Shown here: piece by piece, positions 1-12,281 of the stretch
Layout: every line of letters starts with the position of its first letter
Numbering within the stretch: the first letter of the stretch is position 1
Source of the DNA: Agrobacterium tumefaciens
GTDB taxonomy: Bacteria > Pseudomonadota > Alphaproteobacteria > Rhizobiales > Rhizobiaceae
Assembly (NCBI GenBank): GCA_025560025.1
Contig: CP048486.1
Coordinates: forward strand, 868,001-932,000
Length of the DNA stretch: 64,000 nucleotides
Reading direction: 5' to 3'
Translations under genes and position numbers: made by a program
Notes under the pieces: model-generated
Databases searched by the model: none
The model's input: the letters and a program-made list of their open reading frames with translations, nothing else
What the model was told of the DNA's origin: nothing

Positions 1-707
1 TTCTCGTAACCGAACATGTCGCCCTTGTTGATGTGGCGGAAACGATAGCCAATATCGGCCTTCAGGTTACAGGTGACGTCGATGGAGGCACCGGCCATCA
101 GCGCATAAGCAAAGCGCCACTTGCCCTTGCCGCCATGTTCGGTGGTCGGGTCGCAGCCGAGGCCGTTGGTGCTGCACGAGGAGTTGCGCAGCTTGTCCCA
201 CTTGACATAGGAGCCACCGATACCACCACCGACATAAGGCGTGATGCGGCCATAAGTGCCAAGATCGACATAGGCATTGGCCATCAGTGTATAGGCCCGG
301 AGCGAGCTCAGATCAGTCGAGACGCAGGGACCGGGAACGGAGCCGCAGCCACCGATCGTGGAGCCGCGGAAATCCGACTTGCCCATATAGTCGAAGGTCA
401 CGTCGCTGCGGAAATAGTTGTTGAACTGATAACCGACACCCGCGCCAATGATATAGCTGTCCTTGATTTTGGCGGTATCAAAATCCTGCAGATAACCGCC
501 CGGCCCACCCTGGTAATAATGGGCGCCGCGCAGCTTGTTGAAGGAATAACCAACATCGCCGCGCAGATACCAGCCGCTGGACTGCGTGATCTGAACTTCG
601 GGGGCCTCAACATAGGCCGGCGCAGGTTCGGCTTGATAAAGATCGGCAGCGAAGGCGCTCGTGCCGGTCATCAGAACGGCCAGAATGCCGGCCAAAGCAT
701 TTTTCAT
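1..707 (-). CDS. Outer-membrane beta-barrel protein (porin/Omp25-like), C-terminus cut by window edge
   Basis: About 235 N-terminal residues are visible. The protein starts MKNALAGILAVLMTGTSAFA, a classic Sec signal peptide cleaved after AFA. A short acidic, proline-rich segment follows, then alternating strands rich in Tyr, Phe and Gly (GWYLRGDVGYSF, YIIGAGVGYQFNNYFRSDVTF, ITPYVGGGIGGSYV, DIGYRF) typical of small 8-stranded outer-membrane barrels of the Omp25/Omp31/opacity type in Rhizobiales. Four cysteines occur in one predicted loop region (GGCGS, PGPCVS and nearby). The stop lies outside the window. Upstream at 790-804 is a TTAA-N7-TTAA sequence that matches the CtrA consensus. The barrel class is clear from sequence; the exact subfamily is not. 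Confidence 0.8.
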   Translation of the reverse strand, partial: MKNALAGILAVLMTGTSAFAADLYQAEPAPAYVEAPEVQITQSSGWYLRGDVGYSFNKLRGAHYYQGGPGGYLQDFDTAKIKDSYIIGAGVGYQFNNYFRSDVTFDYMGKSDFRGSTIGGCGSVPGPCVSTDLSSLRAYTLMANAYVDLGTYGRITPYVGGGIGGSYVKWDKLRNSSCSTNGLGCDPTTEHGGKGKWRFAYALMAGASIDVTCNLKADIGYRFRHINKGDMFGYE

Positions 708-789
708 GACTTCCACTCCAGAAGAGGCACCTGCGTTGCGACAGCAGATGCCAGTGAACTGTTCAGTCACGGAGATTGGCGTAAAATGG

Positions 790-804
790 TTAAGTCCCGA
801 TTAA
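790..804 (-). promoter_or_regulatory. Candidate CtrA box upstream of the outer-membrane barrel gene
   Basis: On the minus strand the sequence reads TTAATCGGGACTTAACCAT, which fits TTAA-N7-TTAA plus the extended TTAACCAT form reported for alphaproteobacterial CtrA. It lies about 85-97 bp before the start codon at 707. A TATAGT hexamer at 817-822 could be a -10 upstream of the box, which would place the box near +1 and suggest repression; no good -10 is seen downstream. Binding and sign of regulation are inference. Confidence 0.45.
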
Positions 805-842
805 CCACGATCATTCACTATATTTATTAGCGAATACTCAAA

Positions 843-870
843 GAAAAAGCCGGCTGGACGGCCGGCTTTT
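843..870 (-). terminator. Rho-independent terminator of glmM
   Basis: Hairpin aaaagccggc-tggac-ggccggcttt lies 23 bases downstream of the glmM stop and is flanked by A/T runs. It ends the minus-strand transcript from glmM. Confidence 0.85.
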
Positions 871-892
871 CTATTATTGCTATCGGCCCAAC

Positions 893-2245
893 TTAGGCGG
901 CGGAACGAGCGCTTGAGATAACGCCGACGAGATCATTGACGATCTGCTCCACCTGCGCGCTGTCGTCGCCCTCGGCCATGACGCGGATCAATGGTTCCGT
1001 GCCGGAAGGGCGAATGACGAGACGGCCATTATTGGCCAGTGCGCTTTCCGCATCCGCAATCGCCTGCTGCACGATAGGATTTTCAAGCGGCTTGCCGCCC
1101 GAAATACGCACATTCTTCAAAAGCTGCGGCACAGGCTCAAACTTGCGGCAAACCTCGCTGACGGTGCGGCCGGAGCGTTTGACCTTGGCAAGAACCTGCA
1201 GTGCCGCAACGAGGCCATCGCCGGTCGTGCCGTAATCCGACAGCACGATATGGCCGGACTGCTCGCCGCCGACGTTGAAATTATGGTTGCGCATGTGCTC
1301 AACAACATAACGGTCGCCTACCTTCGTACGGGCAAGGGTGAGGCCCTTGTCACCAAGGAAACGTTCGAGACCGAGGTTTGACATGACGGTGGCGACGATG
1401 CCACCGCCGCGCAGCGTCTTGTCGTCAGCCCAGCTATCGGCAATCACGGCCATCAGTTGGTCGCCATCAACGATCTCGCCGCGTTCGTCGACGATGATGA
1501 CGCGGTCCGCATCACCATCGAGCGCGATGCCAATATCGGCCCGCACCTCATGCACCTTCTTCTGCAGGGCTTCCGGATGGGTGGAGCCGCATTCGAGGTT
1601 GATATTGATACCATTCGGTTCGTTGCCGATGGTGACGACCTCTGCGCCGAGTTCCCAGAGTGCCGCCGGGGCCACCTTGTAAGCGGCGCCATTGGCGCAG
1701 TCGATGGCAATCCTCAGTCCGCTCAGCGTCACATCACGCGGCAGGGTGCGTTTGACGAATTCGATATAACGGTAGATATCGCCATCCACGCGCTTTGCGC
1801 GACCGATCTCGCTCGGCTTGGCAAGCTGCGCGTAAATATCCTTGTCGAGAAGATCTTCGATCTCCAGTTCCAGCTCATCGGAAAGCTTATATCCATCCGG
1901 TCCGAACAGCTTGATGCCATTGTCGGAAAAGGGATTGTGCGACGCCGAGATCATCACGCCGATATCGGCACGCAGCGAGCGGGTGAGCATCGCCACAGCC
2001 GGCGTCGGGATCGGCCCGAGCAGGAAGACATCGAGGCCGGCTGCGGTAAATCCGGCAACCAGCGCATTTTCCAGCATGTAGCCCGAAAGCCGCGTATCCT
2101 TGCCGATGACGACACGATGGCGATGATGGCCACGGCGGAAGATCGTGCCGACCGCAATGCCCACACGCATCGCCAGATCCGGCGTCATGGGGAAGACGTT
2201 CGATTGTCCGCGGATACCATCGGTTCCGAAATAACGGCGTGCCAT
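893..2245 (-). CDS. glmM: Phosphoglucosamine mutase GlmM
   Basis: 450 residues, full length for GlmM, which interconverts glucosamine-6-phosphate and glucosamine-1-phosphate on the way to UDP-GlcNAc for peptidoglycan and LPS. The N-terminus [13 protein letters not shown] is the family signature. The phosphoserine loop ISASHNPF places the catalytic Ser at about residue 102. The metal loop DGDADR and the C-terminal phosphate-binding [12 protein letters not shown] are present. The reading frame extends 25 codons upstream, but that stretch lacks family similarity and the ATG at 2245 matches homologues. It lies 191 bp downstream of ftsH on the same strand, behind the ftsH terminator, so it probably has its own promoter. 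In many alphaproteobacteria folP sits between these two genes; here it does not. Confidence 0.97.
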   Translation of the reverse strand: MARRYFGTDGIRGQSNVFPMTPDLAMRVGIAVGTIFRRGHHRHRVVIGKDTRLSGYMLENALVAGFTAAGLDVFLLGPIPTPAVAMLTRSLRADIGVMISASHNPFSDNGIKLFGPDGYKLSDELELEIEDLLDKDIYAQLAKPSEIGRAKRVDGDIYRYIEFVKRTLPRDVTLSGLRIAIDCANGAAYKVAPAALWELGAEVVTIGNEPNGININLECGSTHPEALQKKVHEVRADIGIALDGDADRVIIVDERGEIVDGDQLMAVIADSWADDKTLRGGGIVATVMSNLGLERFLGDKGLTLARTKVGDRYVVEHMRNHNFNVGGEQSGHIVLSDYGTTGDGLVAALQVLAKVKRSGRTVSEVCRKFEPVPQLLKNVRISGGKPLENPIVQQAIADAESALANNGRLVIRPSGTEPLIRVMAEGDDSAQVEQIVNDLVGVISSARSAA

Positions 2246-2379
2246 TTGAACTCCAAATCTTTTCCAGCATTCCGGCAAAAGCTGAAAACAGCCGGAAGCG
2301 TTTTTGGCTAGATGCCACAAACCACGATAAACAGCACGTAAATTACCGCAAAAATGGCTTATATCTTGTTACCAAACTG

Positions 2380-2411
2380 AAAAGGCCACCCGGAAAACCG
2401 GGTGGCCTTTT
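2380..2411 (-). terminator. Rho-independent terminator of ftsH
   Basis: Strong GC hairpin aaaggccacccgg-aaaa-ccgggtggcctttt, 25 bases beyond the ftsH stop. Confidence 0.88.
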
Positions 2412-2436
2412 ACAATCGCTCGCTCGGCGCTGGCGA

Positions 2437-4401
<1,965 letters not shown>

Positions 4402-4555
4402 CGAACTCCCCGAACTCACACGGGCATGTTTGCTGCCCGCTCTTACGTGCCCCTAACATAAGGACGACATCTGCCGTTGCCAAGGCGAAGGGCGTTATCT
4501 GATGCGTTTTGGTGTAAAAAGTATTCCAAGGCAATTCACGAAAAAGAGGCCGGAT

Positions 4556-5893
4556 TTAAACCGGGGGCTGTGGATATGCCGCCCGTCCGAATAAATTGGC
4601 GATTGCATTCGCCAACTCCAGGTCGAAGCGCGGCAGGAAAAGATCAAAAGGTGCAAGCCTCGGCGTAATGATGATGGCATCTGATAACGAACCCGGCCCA
4701 TCCGTCGCTGCGACGATTTGCGGCAGACCCGCCATTGCCGGCTTCGCCACCCCAGCCGGTACCGACGAAAAAAGCGCAGCCGCTTGCGCAGCGTCACCGG
4801 TCCTGCGCGCTTTGACATGGACTGGAAAAGCCGATCCGTTCTTCACAAGGAAACGATCGTCCCACAGCCCCTGTTGATACGCGCCTACTGGAAGCTCCGG
4901 CAGGTTTCGCTGCTCGCGAAACATATAGAGCCCGTCCCTCCGACGATCGAGCAGGACGCGCCCAACCGTCAGTCGCCCGTTTTCACCCGTTTTGAGAAAC
5001 CGCAAAACGCGCTCCATGCTGCCTGCGGCGGGAAAATATGCCCTTCCGCCCAGGGTGGCGACCAGCGCCGCCAGCCCATGCCGGAACTCTGGAAGATCGG
5101 GATCGATGCCATCGCCGGCCAATCTGGCCAGCGCGGCGTGAAAGACCTCTGTGTGACCGCGCAGGAAAATGGCTGTTTTTTCGGAAAGCGCCTGTCTTTT
5201 CAGAGAAGCCTCCACATCGATACGGACAGGGGAAGGGGCAAGCGCCTGCCGCACCCGCACTCTCTCATATCGGATATTCTCATTGCTCGGATCGTCAAAC
5301 CAGCTGCGTGAGCAGGACGAGACGTAGTCGCGGATCGCCTGCCTCTCGCACATCAGAAACGGCCTCATGATCCAGTGACGACTATCGTATAAGACTGCGT
5401 CCGCCATGCCGGAGAGACCTGGATTGTCAGAGCCGCCGCCGCGGGCGGCACGCATCGCCACGGTCTCACGCTGGTCGCCGACGGTATGTCCGGTCACGAC
5501 AAGATCGGCGCCGATCTCACGGGCAACCTCGGCAATTAGGCGGTAACGGGCAAGCCGGGAGGCTTCGGAAAGGCCCGAGGCCGGTTTGGCATCGTCCCAT
5601 CGGCGAATGACGTGGGGGATGCCAAGCTCCGCACAAAGCACGCCGACCTTGAGCGCCTCATCGGCGGATTCCGCTCTCAGCGCATGGTCGACCGTAACGG
5701 CGGAAAGTCGCAAACGGTCCTGACTCCATTCCGCTGCTGCCTCATGCAATGCCAGCAACAGGCCGGTTGAATCACTGCCGCCGGAGATTGCGACGAGGAT
5801 ATGGGCGGGTTTGCGAAGATTTTCGACAAACGACCTTGCCGCCGCAAGCGGCGCAACTGTCCTTTGGCTCAGAATACGGGCATCAACCGGCAT
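4556..5893 (-). CDS. tilS: tRNA(Ile)-lysidine synthase TilS
   Basis: 445 residues. TilS ligates lysine to C34 of the tRNA-Ile with CAU anticodon, switching both its amino-acid identity and codon reading from AUG to AUA. The N-type PP-loop motif SGGSDST (residues 37-43) binds ATP. TVDHALR and a [12 protein letters not shown] segment (HTxxDQxET type) further support the assignment. The C-terminal half is divergent, as usual in alphaproteobacteria. The gene begins 26 bp after the cpoB stop, so cpoB and tilS are probably co-transcribed, with ftsH following. Confidence 0.95.
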   Translation of the reverse strand: MPVDARILSQRTVAPLAAARSFVENLRKPAHILVAISGGSDSTGLLLALHEAAAEWSQDRLRLSAVTVDHALRAESADEALKVGVLCAELGIPHVIRRWDDAKPASGLSEASRLARYRLIAEVAREIGADLVVTGHTVGDQRETVAMRAARGGGSDNPGLSGMADAVLYDSRHWIMRPFLMCERQAIRDYVSSCSRSWFDDPSNENIRYERVRVRQALAPSPVRIDVEASLKRQALSEKTAIFLRGHTEVFHAALARLAGDGIDPDLPEFRHGLAALVATLGGRAYFPAAGSMERVLRFLKTGENGRLTVGRVLLDRRRDGLYMFREQRNLPELPVGAYQQGLWDDRFLVKNGSAFPVHVKARRTGDAAQAAALFSSVPAGVAKPAMAGLPQIVAATDGPGSLSDAIIITPRLAPFDLFLPRFDLELANAIANLFGRAAYPQPPV

Positions 5894-5919
5894 GGAAACA
5901 CCCGCAACGCAGGGAAAAA

Positions 5920-6933
5920 TCAGCAGCTCAGCCGCTTCTGTTCGCTGGCAACCTTGTTCAGCACGGTCTTCGAAGCACTGGGATAACGCTTCGGCACCTC
6001 GCGCAGCGTGGCGCAGGCGGTTTCGGTATTGTCGAGAGCGGCAAGCGACATGCCGAGCTTCATCAGCATTTCCGGCGCTTTCGGAGATTTGCCATAGGTC
6101 TGGTGACCGTTCAGGAAGGTTTTTGCTGCCTCGTTGAACTTGCCCTGCGAATATAGCGCCTCGCCCAGCCAGAAGCTGGCATCCGCAGCCTTAGCGCCCT
6201 TGGGATAACCCTGGAGATATTGCTGGAAACCCTGCTCCGCCAGCTTGTAGTCACCGGAAAGAACATGGCCGTAAGCGGCCTGATAGATATCGCTCTCGCT
6301 GGTCAGCGCCGCCGTATTGACCGGATCGGTCTTGCGCGGGCTATTGCCGGTGGTCACACCGGGAAGACTGCCTGACGAGTTGTTGGCGCCCTGATTGAGC
6401 GTACCGCCAATCGGCATTCCCTTGGAATCGAGTTCGATGGAGCCGAGTGTCGTCTCTCCCGGTGCGCCTGTCGGCGCATTGGAAGGAGCAGATGGCGAAA
6501 CGGAAGCGCCACCCTCGGGTGGCGTTTCGATAATCGTTGCAACGTCGTCGGTCGGTGGCGTGGCCGGACTTACCGGACTGGCCTCCGCCTTCTTTTTCGG
6601 CGTCGCGGGACTTGCGGCCTTGCCGCCGGCATTGCCGCTTTCCAGTTCCTGGAAGCGGAACTCATTGTCCTCCTGCGCCTTGCGGATCGTTTCCTGCATC
6701 TGCAAAAGCTGGAAGCTCATTTCCTCGATACGGCCGTTGAGCTGCCGGATCTGTTCTTCAAGCTGCTGAACCCGATAGGCTTCATTGGCCTGAACCCGGA
6801 CGACCGGGGCCTGTTGAGAGTTGATCGTGCCGAAGCTACCCCCCGCACCGAACAGCGGACCCGAAACGGCGATGCCGCTCAGGCCGGTGCAGGCTGCAAG
6901 CCCCAGCATTCCCGCCACGACAAGTTTCTTCAT
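5920..6933 (-). CDS. cpoB: Tol-Pal associated periplasmic protein CpoB/YbgF
   Basis: 337 residues. The N-terminal signal sequence ([17 protein letters not shown]) is followed by a coiled coil at about residues 55-95 ([20 protein letters not shown] and onward), which in YbgF homologues forms trimers. A long Pro/Ala/Thr/Gly-rich linker follows (about 100-200), then a C-terminal TPR domain with [20 protein letters not shown] and [17 protein letters not shown]. CpoB couples Tol energy to peptidoglycan synthase activity during outer-membrane constriction. It follows pal but is separated by a terminator-like hairpin at 7031-7062, so its expression may depend on readthrough or its own promoter. AGGAC precedes the ATG at 6933. 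Confidence 0.92.
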   Translation of the reverse strand: MKKLVVAGMLGLAACTGLSGIAVSGPLFGAGGSFGTINSQQAPVVRVQANEAYRVQQLEEQIRQLNGRIEEMSFQLLQMQETIRKAQEDNEFRFQELESGNAGGKAASPATPKKKAEASPVSPATPPTDDVATIIETPPEGGASVSPSAPSNAPTGAPGETTLGSIELDSKGMPIGGTLNQGANNSSGSLPGVTTGNSPRKTDPVNTAALTSESDIYQAAYGHVLSGDYKLAEQGFQQYLQGYPKGAKAADASFWLGEALYSQGKFNEAAKTFLNGHQTYGKSPKAPEMLMKLGMSLAALDNTETACATLREVPKRYPSASKTVLNKVASEQKRLSC

Positions 6934-7030
6934 CTCATTCGTCCTGCCTTAACTGATTTGCACCGGAATGGCGCAAGCCGGATTTTTTCCATATCAACCA
7001 AAAAAGCAACTTAACTTCGGCCAAACTATG

Positions 7031-7062
7031 AAAAAAACAAAAGGCGGCCCGAAGACCGCCTT
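7031..7062 (-). terminator. Terminator downstream of pal
   Basis: On the minus strand the hairpin AAGGCGG-tcttcgg-CCGCCTT is followed by TTTTGTTTTTTT, 30 bases after the pal stop. It would partly insulate cpoB from pal transcription. Confidence 0.8.
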
Positions 7063-7091
7063 CCATTTGAGATCACAATAACGTCAGGCAA

Positions 7092-7625
7092 TCACATGCC
7101 CGCGCCACCGAGAACCGTAACGGCGCGGCGGTTCTGCGACCAGCAGGAGATGTCGTCGCAAACGGCGACCGGACGTTCCTTGCCGTAGGAGATCGTCTTC
7201 ATGCGGTTTGCCGGAACGCCCTGGGAAGCCAGGAAGTCACGGGTTGCAGCAGCGCGGCGGGCGCCGAGTGCAAGGTTGTATTCGCGTGTACCGCGTTCGT
7301 CGGCATGGCCTTCGACCGTGATCGCGTAGTTCGGGTAACGGGCGAGCCACTGTGCCTGGCGCTGCAGGGTCTGCTGCGCATCGGCGCGGATCGAGGTCGA
7401 GTCCGTATCGAAGAAGATGCGGTCGCCGACATTGACCGTGAAGTCCTGCTGGGAGCCCGGCGTTGCGGAACCCGCGCCACCAAGGCCGAGTTCACCGGCG
7501 CTGTTCGGCATGTTCTTCTTGTTCGCGCAGCCTGCGAGAGCAAGCGCGAGCGTCATGGCGATGACAGCCGGGTTACGGGCCAGTTTCTGCATCGGGCTGA
7601 GTGCCGAAATGTGTGTACGGCTCAT
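7092..7625 (-). CDS. pal: Peptidoglycan-associated lipoprotein Pal
   Basis: 177 residues. Outer-membrane lipoprotein that binds peptidoglycan and TolB. The lipobox LALAGC puts the lipidated Cys at residue 33. The OmpA-like domain at about 65-175 carries the peptidoglycan-binding signature VEGHADERGTREYNLALGAR. GGAGAG before the ATG at 7625 supports this start over an internal Met at codon 12. It sits 208 bp downstream of tolB, behind a tolB terminator hairpin, so it should have its own promoter. That intergenic region carries an ATGGTTAA (TTAACCAT on the coding strand) at 7701-7708, a possible CtrA half-site. Confidence 0.97.
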   Translation of the reverse strand: MSRTHISALSPMQKLARNPAVIAMTLALALAGCANKKNMPNSAGELGLGGAGSATPGSQQDFTVNVGDRIFFDTDSTSIRADAQQTLQRQAQWLARYPNYAITVEGHADERGTREYNLALGARRAAATRDFLASQGVPANRMKTISYGKERPVAVCDDISCWSQNRRAVTVLGGAGM

Positions 7626-7700
7626 CGCCGGTCTCTCCTTGGAATTTCAATAACGTTGCCAGACAATAACTGATCGCGGTTAATAGCCGGCAAACGCTTA

Positions 7701-7708
7701 TGGTTAAC
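7701..7708 (-). promoter_or_regulatory. TTAACCAT motif (possible CtrA half-site) upstream of pal
   Basis: The coding strand reads GTTAACCATAAG, 76 bp before the pal start. TTAACCAT has been reported as a CtrA-associated motif in Caulobacter. The same octamer lies before tolQ. An 8-mer alone is weak evidence. Confidence 0.3.
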
Positions 7709-7787
7709 AGAAAGGAAATGTCCCACTTTTTTGCTCCCTCACAACAGTTTGCGGCAAGAAAGAGGCGCATTCCCGCATGGCATGCAT

Positions 7788-7823
7788 AAAACATGACGGC
7801 GCCGGATATTCCGACGCCGTCAT
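7788..7823 (-). terminator. Terminator downstream of tolB
   Basis: Perfect inverted repeat catgacggcg / cgccgtcatg around a 12-base loop, followed on the minus strand by TTTTAT. It lies 10 bases after the tolB stop. Confidence 0.75.
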
Positions 7824-7833
7824 GACAGTCATA

Positions 7834-9141
7834 TCAGTCCAGAAGCGGCGACCATGCCGGGTCCGAAGCAAAGGTCGGCGTCTTGATGAGCTGTTCGTTA
7901 TAGCCCGTCAGGTCGATCGAATAGAGCTGCGGACCGCCGGCACCGGCGTTCTGACGGAAGAACATCAGCACGCGGCCGTTCGGCGCCCAGGTCGGGCCTT
8001 CATTGTGGAAGCCGCTGGTCAGAATGCGCTCGCCCGAACCGTCGGTCTTCATCACGCCGATGGAGAACTTGCCGCCCGACTGTTTGGTGAAGGCGATCAG
8101 ATCGCCGCGCGGCGACCATACCGGCGTGGAATAGGAACCATCGCCGAAGGAGAGGCGCTGCTGGCCGGAACCATCCGCATTCATCACATAAATCTGCTGA
8201 CGGCCGCCACGGTCGCTTTCAAAGGCGACGCGCTGTCCATCCGGAGAAAATGATGGCGCCGTATCAATCGCGGACGTGTTCGTCAGCCGCGTCGTGGTGC
8301 GCGAGCGCAGGTCCATGGTGTAGATATTGGCGTTGCCATCCTGCTGCAGACTCATGATGACCTTCTGTCCATCAGGCGAGAAGCGCGGCGAGAACGTCAT
8401 GCCGGGGAAGTTGCCAACGACTTCGCGCTGTCCGGTTTCCAGCTGCAGCAGGTAAACGCGCGGCTGCTGGCCCTCGAAGGACATGTAGGTCACTTCCTGA
8501 CGGTTCGGCGAGAAACGCGGCGTCAGAACGATGTCATTGGAATTGGTGAGGTTACGGACGTTGAAACCGTCCTGATCCATGATCGACAGCTGGCGCTTGC
8601 GGGCCGTCTTCGGGCCGCTTTCGGAGACGAAGACAACGCGGGTGTCGAAGTAACCCTTCTCACCCGTGATCCGCTCATAGATGGCATCCGCGATGATGTG
8701 GGCGACACGGCGCCAGTTTTCCGGCTGGGTGAAGAATTGCTGGCCGGTCATTTGCTGGCCCGCAAAAGTATCCCACAGCCGGAATTCGGCACGCAGGCGG
8801 CCATCGCTTTCGCGTGTCACGCGGCCGGTCACAAGCGCCTGGGCGTTGATAACCTTCCAGTCTTCAAAACGCGGCTGCTGATCCGGACTGGTAATCTTTT
8901 CGATGAAGGCGCTCTTGTTGACCGGCGCGAAAAGACCGGAGCGCTGCAGATCGGCTGCGATGACGGCCGAAACCTGGGCACCGATGCCGTCTCCCGACAT
9001 GAAGTCGGTGATGGCGATGGGCAAGGGCTCGACGTTACCCTTGTTGATGTTGATTTCCACCCGCGCAAAAGCCGGTGCGGAGAAAACCGACATGAGGGCC
9101 GCGACAGCGAGCACCAGCCGGATCGGCGAGAATATTTTCAT
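7834..9141 (-). CDS. tolB: Tol-Pal system beta-propeller protein TolB
   Basis: 435 residues. Periplasmic protein linking the TolQRA inner-membrane motor to Pal. The signal peptide [20 protein letters not shown] ends at AFA. An N-terminal alpha/beta domain (about 30-165) precedes a six-bladed propeller recognisable by repeated SPDGQ / FSPDG / WSPRGD / WAPNGR motifs. An alternative start at 9165 overlaps the tolA stop as ATGA and would add eight residues (MNAERPGN); I chose 9141 because it gives a normal signal peptide. It is translationally close-coupled to tolA either way. Confidence 0.95.
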   Translation of the reverse strand: MKIFSPIRLVLAVAALMSVFSAPAFARVEININKGNVEPLPIAITDFMSGDGIGAQVSAVIAADLQRSGLFAPVNKSAFIEKITSPDQQPRFEDWKVINAQALVTGRVTRESDGRLRAEFRLWDTFAGQQMTGQQFFTQPENWRRVAHIIADAIYERITGEKGYFDTRVVFVSESGPKTARKRQLSIMDQDGFNVRNLTNSNDIVLTPRFSPNRQEVTYMSFEGQQPRVYLLQLETGQREVVGNFPGMTFSPRFSPDGQKVIMSLQQDGNANIYTMDLRSRTTTRLTNTSAIDTAPSFSPDGQRVAFESDRGGRQQIYVMNADGSGQQRLSFGDGSYSTPVWSPRGDLIAFTKQSGGKFSIGVMKTDGSGERILTSGFHNEGPTWAPNGRVLMFFRQNAGAGGPQLYSIDLTGYNEQLIKTPTFASDPAWSPLLD

Positions 9142-9161
9142 GTTGCCAGGCCTTTCAGCAT

Positions 9162-10331
9162 TCATAGCAATTCACTGGGATCGAAGTTCACAACGACTTC
9201 GTTCCATGCGTCATATTTGTCGGCAGGAAGGTTCGTGAACGGAGCAGAACGCATAATGGCGCGATAGGCTCCGCCGGAAAGAGCACGGCGCGTTCCTTCG
9301 GAACCGCCCGTTGCTTCGATCTCGGGCCGACCGATGATGGTTCCATCACGGTCGAGCTTCATGGTGACCCGAACGCGAACGTCCGAGGCATCCGCCATGC
9401 CGGGAATGATCTGCCAGTTCTTCTGGATCGCGCCACGCAGCGCATCCATTTCCGTCTGGCTGAGCGTCGAACCGCCCGTTGTCTTCTTGCCGCCAAGCGA
9501 AGCGGTTTGCGTCGACCGCTTCGCGCCGCCACCGGAGGGCGCCTGCTTGTTCAACAGGGCTGCAACATCGTCGGCGTTGAAATCGCTTTCCTTGGACGAG
9601 GCGGATTTCGCCGTCTCCTGCTTCTTCTCGCCCGGCTTCTTGTCGGAAGGCTTGTCGGTGGACTTTGCCTGGTCGGGCTTGGTCTCGGCCGGTTTTTCAG
9701 CGGGCTTCTGCTCTGCAGGCTTGGTTTCAGCCTGCTTCGGCTCTTCCGGCTTCGGCGGCTCGGGGCGGGAATTCGGGCGTGGAACGTTCTGCGGCACGGG
9801 AATCTCGGCCGGCTCCTGCGTGGCCGGCGGCGGTTCTTCCGCCTTGGTTTCCTGCGGGGGCGGCTCCGTCTTCGGCTGGGGCGCAATTTCAGGTTTGGTT
9901 TGCGGCAAGGCGGCCATTTCCTGCGGCTTGGGAGCCGAGGTCTCTTCCTTGACGATTTCCTTTACCTCGTTCGCCTTGGTATCGACGACCGGCTGCGGCT
10001 TTTCCTGCTTTGGCGGGGCAGCGGCGCTGATATTGTCGTTAGGCTTGGTGGTCGGCGTCGGCGGCGCGTCAAGATCGGCCGTGTTGTTGCCGACATTCTG
10101 GGCGTTCTCGATGATGTCAGGACGTGTGGTCGGAACAGGAGCGGACTTTTCCGCCTTCGGTGCCTTCTTGTCGCCCTGCTGGATCTGGGTCAGTTCCTCA
10201 ATGGGCACCAGTTCCACCGGCAAGGCCTCGGCCTGCGACACGTCGAGCGGTTCCGGCGAGCCCAGGGAAACGAGGGCGAAAGCCAGAAGCGACGCATGCA
10301 CGATCGCGGATGTGGTGATGCTGCCCTTCAT
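9162..10331 (-). CDS. tolA: TolA-type cell envelope integrity protein
   Basis: 389 residues. One N-terminal transmembrane helix (about 6-24, [15 protein letters not shown]) anchors it in the inner membrane for contact with TolQR. A long central region (about 50-260) is extremely rich in Pro, Lys, Glu and Gln with many [13 protein letters not shown] repeats, unlike the Ala-rich helix of the enterobacterial protein, and should be extended. The C-terminal TonB/TolA-like domain (about 290-389) contains [10 protein letters not shown] and [13 protein letters not shown]. It lies 9 bp after tolR. The role in outer-membrane invagination is from the family. Confidence 0.93.
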   Translation of the reverse strand: MKGSITTSAIVHASLLAFALVSLGSPEPLDVSQAEALPVELVPIEELTQIQQGDKKAPKAEKSAPVPTTRPDIIENAQNVGNNTADLDAPPTPTTKPNDNISAAAPPKQEKPQPVVDTKANEVKEIVKEETSAPKPQEMAALPQTKPEIAPQPKTEPPPQETKAEEPPPATQEPAEIPVPQNVPRPNSRPEPPKPEEPKQAETKPAEQKPAEKPAETKPDQAKSTDKPSDKKPGEKKQETAKSASSKESDFNADDVAALLNKQAPSGGGAKRSTQTASLGGKKTTGGSTLSQTEMDALRGAIQKNWQIIPGMADASDVRVRVTMKLDRDGTIIGRPEIEATGGSEGTRRALSGGAYRAIMRSAPFTNLPADKYDAWNEVVVNFDPSELL

Positions 10332-10340
10332 CGTTTTACG

Positions 10341-10802
10341 TCAATTGTCCTGTTTCTGCTGGGTCACAAGGCCGATATTCTTGAAGCCCGCCGCCTGGAT
10401 ACGCGCCATCACATCGGCGACGACGCCGTATGCGGCAACGGAATCCGCGCGCACGAAGATACGTTCGTTATAACCAGTCGTGGCGATTGCCTGCAGCTTG
10501 TCGGCCACTTCGGCCGCCTGGATTTCGGTCTCCTGCAAATGGATCTGGCCATTGGCATTGACCGAAATGGTGATCGGCTGCGTGTCCGAATTCAGCGCAT
10601 TGGCGGATGTCTGCGGCAGATCGATCGGTACGCCGACCGTCATCATCGGCGCTGCCACCATGAAGATGATGAGCAGCACGAGCATGACGTCGACCAGCGG
10701 CGTCACGTTGATCTCGCTTATCGCGCCGCCTTTGCGCCGTCCGCCGCGCCCACCCCGGCGTCCACCGGAACCGCCGCCGCTGCCACCTGCTGACATACCC
10801 AT
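10341..10802 (-). CDS. tolR: TolR, ExbD/TolR family proton-channel partner
   Basis: 153 residues. A short Gly/Arg-rich cytoplasmic N-terminus precedes the single transmembrane helix (about 30-55) with the hallmark INVTPLVDVMLVLLIIFMV. The Asp in LVDVML is the proton-carrying residue in this family. The periplasmic domain ends near NIGLVTQQKQDN. It forms the TolQ5R2-type motor with the adjacent upstream TolQ (57 bp gap). Confidence 0.96.
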   Translation of the reverse strand: MGMSAGGSGGGSGGRRGGRGGRRKGGAISEINVTPLVDVMLVLLIIFMVAAPMMTVGVPIDLPQTSANALNSDTQPITISVNANGQIHLQETEIQAAEVADKLQAIATTGYNERIFVRADSVAAYGVVADVMARIQAAGFKNIGLVTQQKQDN

Positions 10803-10859
10803 ATCATCTACTCCATTTTGCCTTGCGGCAAATTACTGCACAGCATGCATTGGGGCCGC

Positions 10860-11579
10860 TTATTGGGCGGCCTGCCGTGTCTGAAGTTTTTCATCGATCT
10901 GGCGCGACAGGATCGCGGAGAACTCGTCGGCGAAGCCTTCCATACGGGCGGAAAGCTTGTGCGCGTCGGCCGTGAACTTGTTATAGGCGATAACTGCCGG
11001 AATAGCCGCGACAAGGCCGATAGCCGTTGCCAGAAGCGCTTCGGCGATACCCGGCGCCACGACCGCAAGGTTGGTCGACTTCGAACCGGCAATCGCCTGG
11101 AACGAGGTCATGATACCGACAACCGTACCGAAGAGGCCGATAAAGGGACCAGCCGAGCCGATGGTGGCGAGCGAACCGAGGCGAGCCTCATATTGTTCGC
11201 CTTCACGCGCGATCGTTACATCCATCGCCCGGTCGATACGCATCTGCAGACCGATGGGCGAACGCGCGCCGCGTTCGAATGATTTTTTCCATTCCCGCAT
11301 GGCGGAAACGAAAATTGCCGCAAGACCGCCATTCTGGCGTTCCGCCAGCGTGCGATAAAGCTCCTCTAGCGACTGGCCAGACCAGAAGACCTGTTCGAAC
11401 TGGTCGAACTGGCGCTTTGCCTTGCCGAAGCTCACATATTTGTCAAAGACGATCGCCCACGTCCAGACCGAGGCGGCGATAAGTCCGATCATCACGAGCT
11501 TCACGATGAGGCCCGCCTGCATAAACAGTGCCCAGAGACTTACATCGTGCGTCGCCGCTGCCAAACCTGCCTGTTCCAT
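10860..11579 (-). CDS. tolQ: TolQ, proton channel of the Tol-Pal motor
   Basis: 239 residues with three transmembrane helices (about 17-40, 135-160 and 170-195). The conserved GSAGPFIGLFGTVVGIMTSF is the ExbB/TolQ/MotA signature and contributes channel Thr residues; ALLATAIGLVAAIPAVIAYN forms the third helix. The ATG at 11579 gives the typical MEQAGLA start; the frame runs 46 codons further upstream without family similarity. It is the first gene of the tolQRAB unit. The 261 bp upstream region to ybgC should hold the promoter and contains a TTAACCAT motif. Confidence 0.96.
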   Translation of the reverse strand: MEQAGLAAATHDVSLWALFMQAGLIVKLVMIGLIAASVWTWAIVFDKYVSFGKAKRQFDQFEQVFWSGQSLEELYRTLAERQNGGLAAIFVSAMREWKKSFERGARSPIGLQMRIDRAMDVTIAREGEQYEARLGSLATIGSAGPFIGLFGTVVGIMTSFQAIAGSKSTNLAVVAPGIAEALLATAIGLVAAIPAVIAYNKFTADAHKLSARMEGFADEFSAILSRQIDEKLQTRQAAQ

Positions 11580-11779
11580 AAATATCCAATCCCCGAATCC
11601 AAACGCCCGGTACGGGACCGGGCGATTCAAACGCGTGTTAACGCTCGAAGTCATGCGGCGACAGCCGCCAACCCCTTTGCCATACCCCGATACTTGCCAG
11701 TAAGCCTTACTTGCCAATAAATTTGGTGAAAGGAAGGCGTGCGCCGCACAAATGCCAGTTGCTAAAGTAAGACACCATT

Positions 11780-11787
11780 ATGGTTAA
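11780..11787 (-). promoter_or_regulatory. TTAACCAT motif (possible CtrA half-site) upstream of tolQ
   Basis: The coding strand reads CCTTTAACCATAATGG, 200 bp before the tolQ start, in the long ybgC-tolQ intergenic region. It repeats the octamer seen before pal. Function is inferred. Confidence 0.28.
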
Positions 11788-11840
11788 AGGAGTGTTACAA
11801 CCGCGCCACGCCTGGTGGATTTACTGGACCGGGCCGCCAA

Positions 11841-12281
11841 TTACTTCAGGAATTTTTCCGCCACCGTCTCCGGAAGACGCCTTGGGCGACCATTGGCATT
11901 GATGACGGCAATGATGACCCTCGCGGCAACCAGCAGGGTTTCACCACGCCGGATTTCCTGATTGAGCACCATTTTCGCGCCGCCGGCCTTTTCTGTCACA
12001 GTGGTGATTGTCAGCACATCATCCATCCGCGCCGGGGTCTTGAAATCGATCTCCATGCGGTGGACGACGAAAACAAGGCCTTCCTCGTCAGCCGTCAGAA
12101 GCGCGCTCTGCTCGCAACCGAGACAACGCAGGTAATCGGTGCGTCCACGCTCGAGAAAATGCAGATAGCGCGCGTGATACACGAGGCCGGAAAAATCCGT
12201 GTCCTCATAATAGACGCGTTGTGTCAGGCGGTGCCCGTGTTCGATGAGTTCGCCTGAAAGCGAAACCAAAAGCTCGCTCAT
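11841..12281 (-). CDS. ybgC: Hotdog-fold acyl-CoA thioesterase YbgC
   Basis: 146 residues. 4-hydroxybenzoyl-CoA thioesterase family member, classically linked to tol-pal and phospholipid metabolism at the inner membrane. The catalytic region is VYYEDTDFSGLVYHARYLHFLERGR, where the Asp of TDFSG and the following His match the active site. The start ATG at 12281 overlaps the Nudix stop as ATGA and has GGAGA upstream. This places it at the end of a tightly coupled dinB-nudix-nudix-ybgC chain rather than at the head of the tol operon. Confidence 0.94.
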   Translation of the reverse strand: MSELLVSLSGELIEHGHRLTQRVYYEDTDFSGLVYHARYLHFLERGRTDYLRCLGCEQSALLTADEEGLVFVVHRMEIDFKTPARMDDVLTITTVTEKAGGAKMVLNQEIRRGETLLVAARVIIAVINANGRPRRLPETVAEKFLK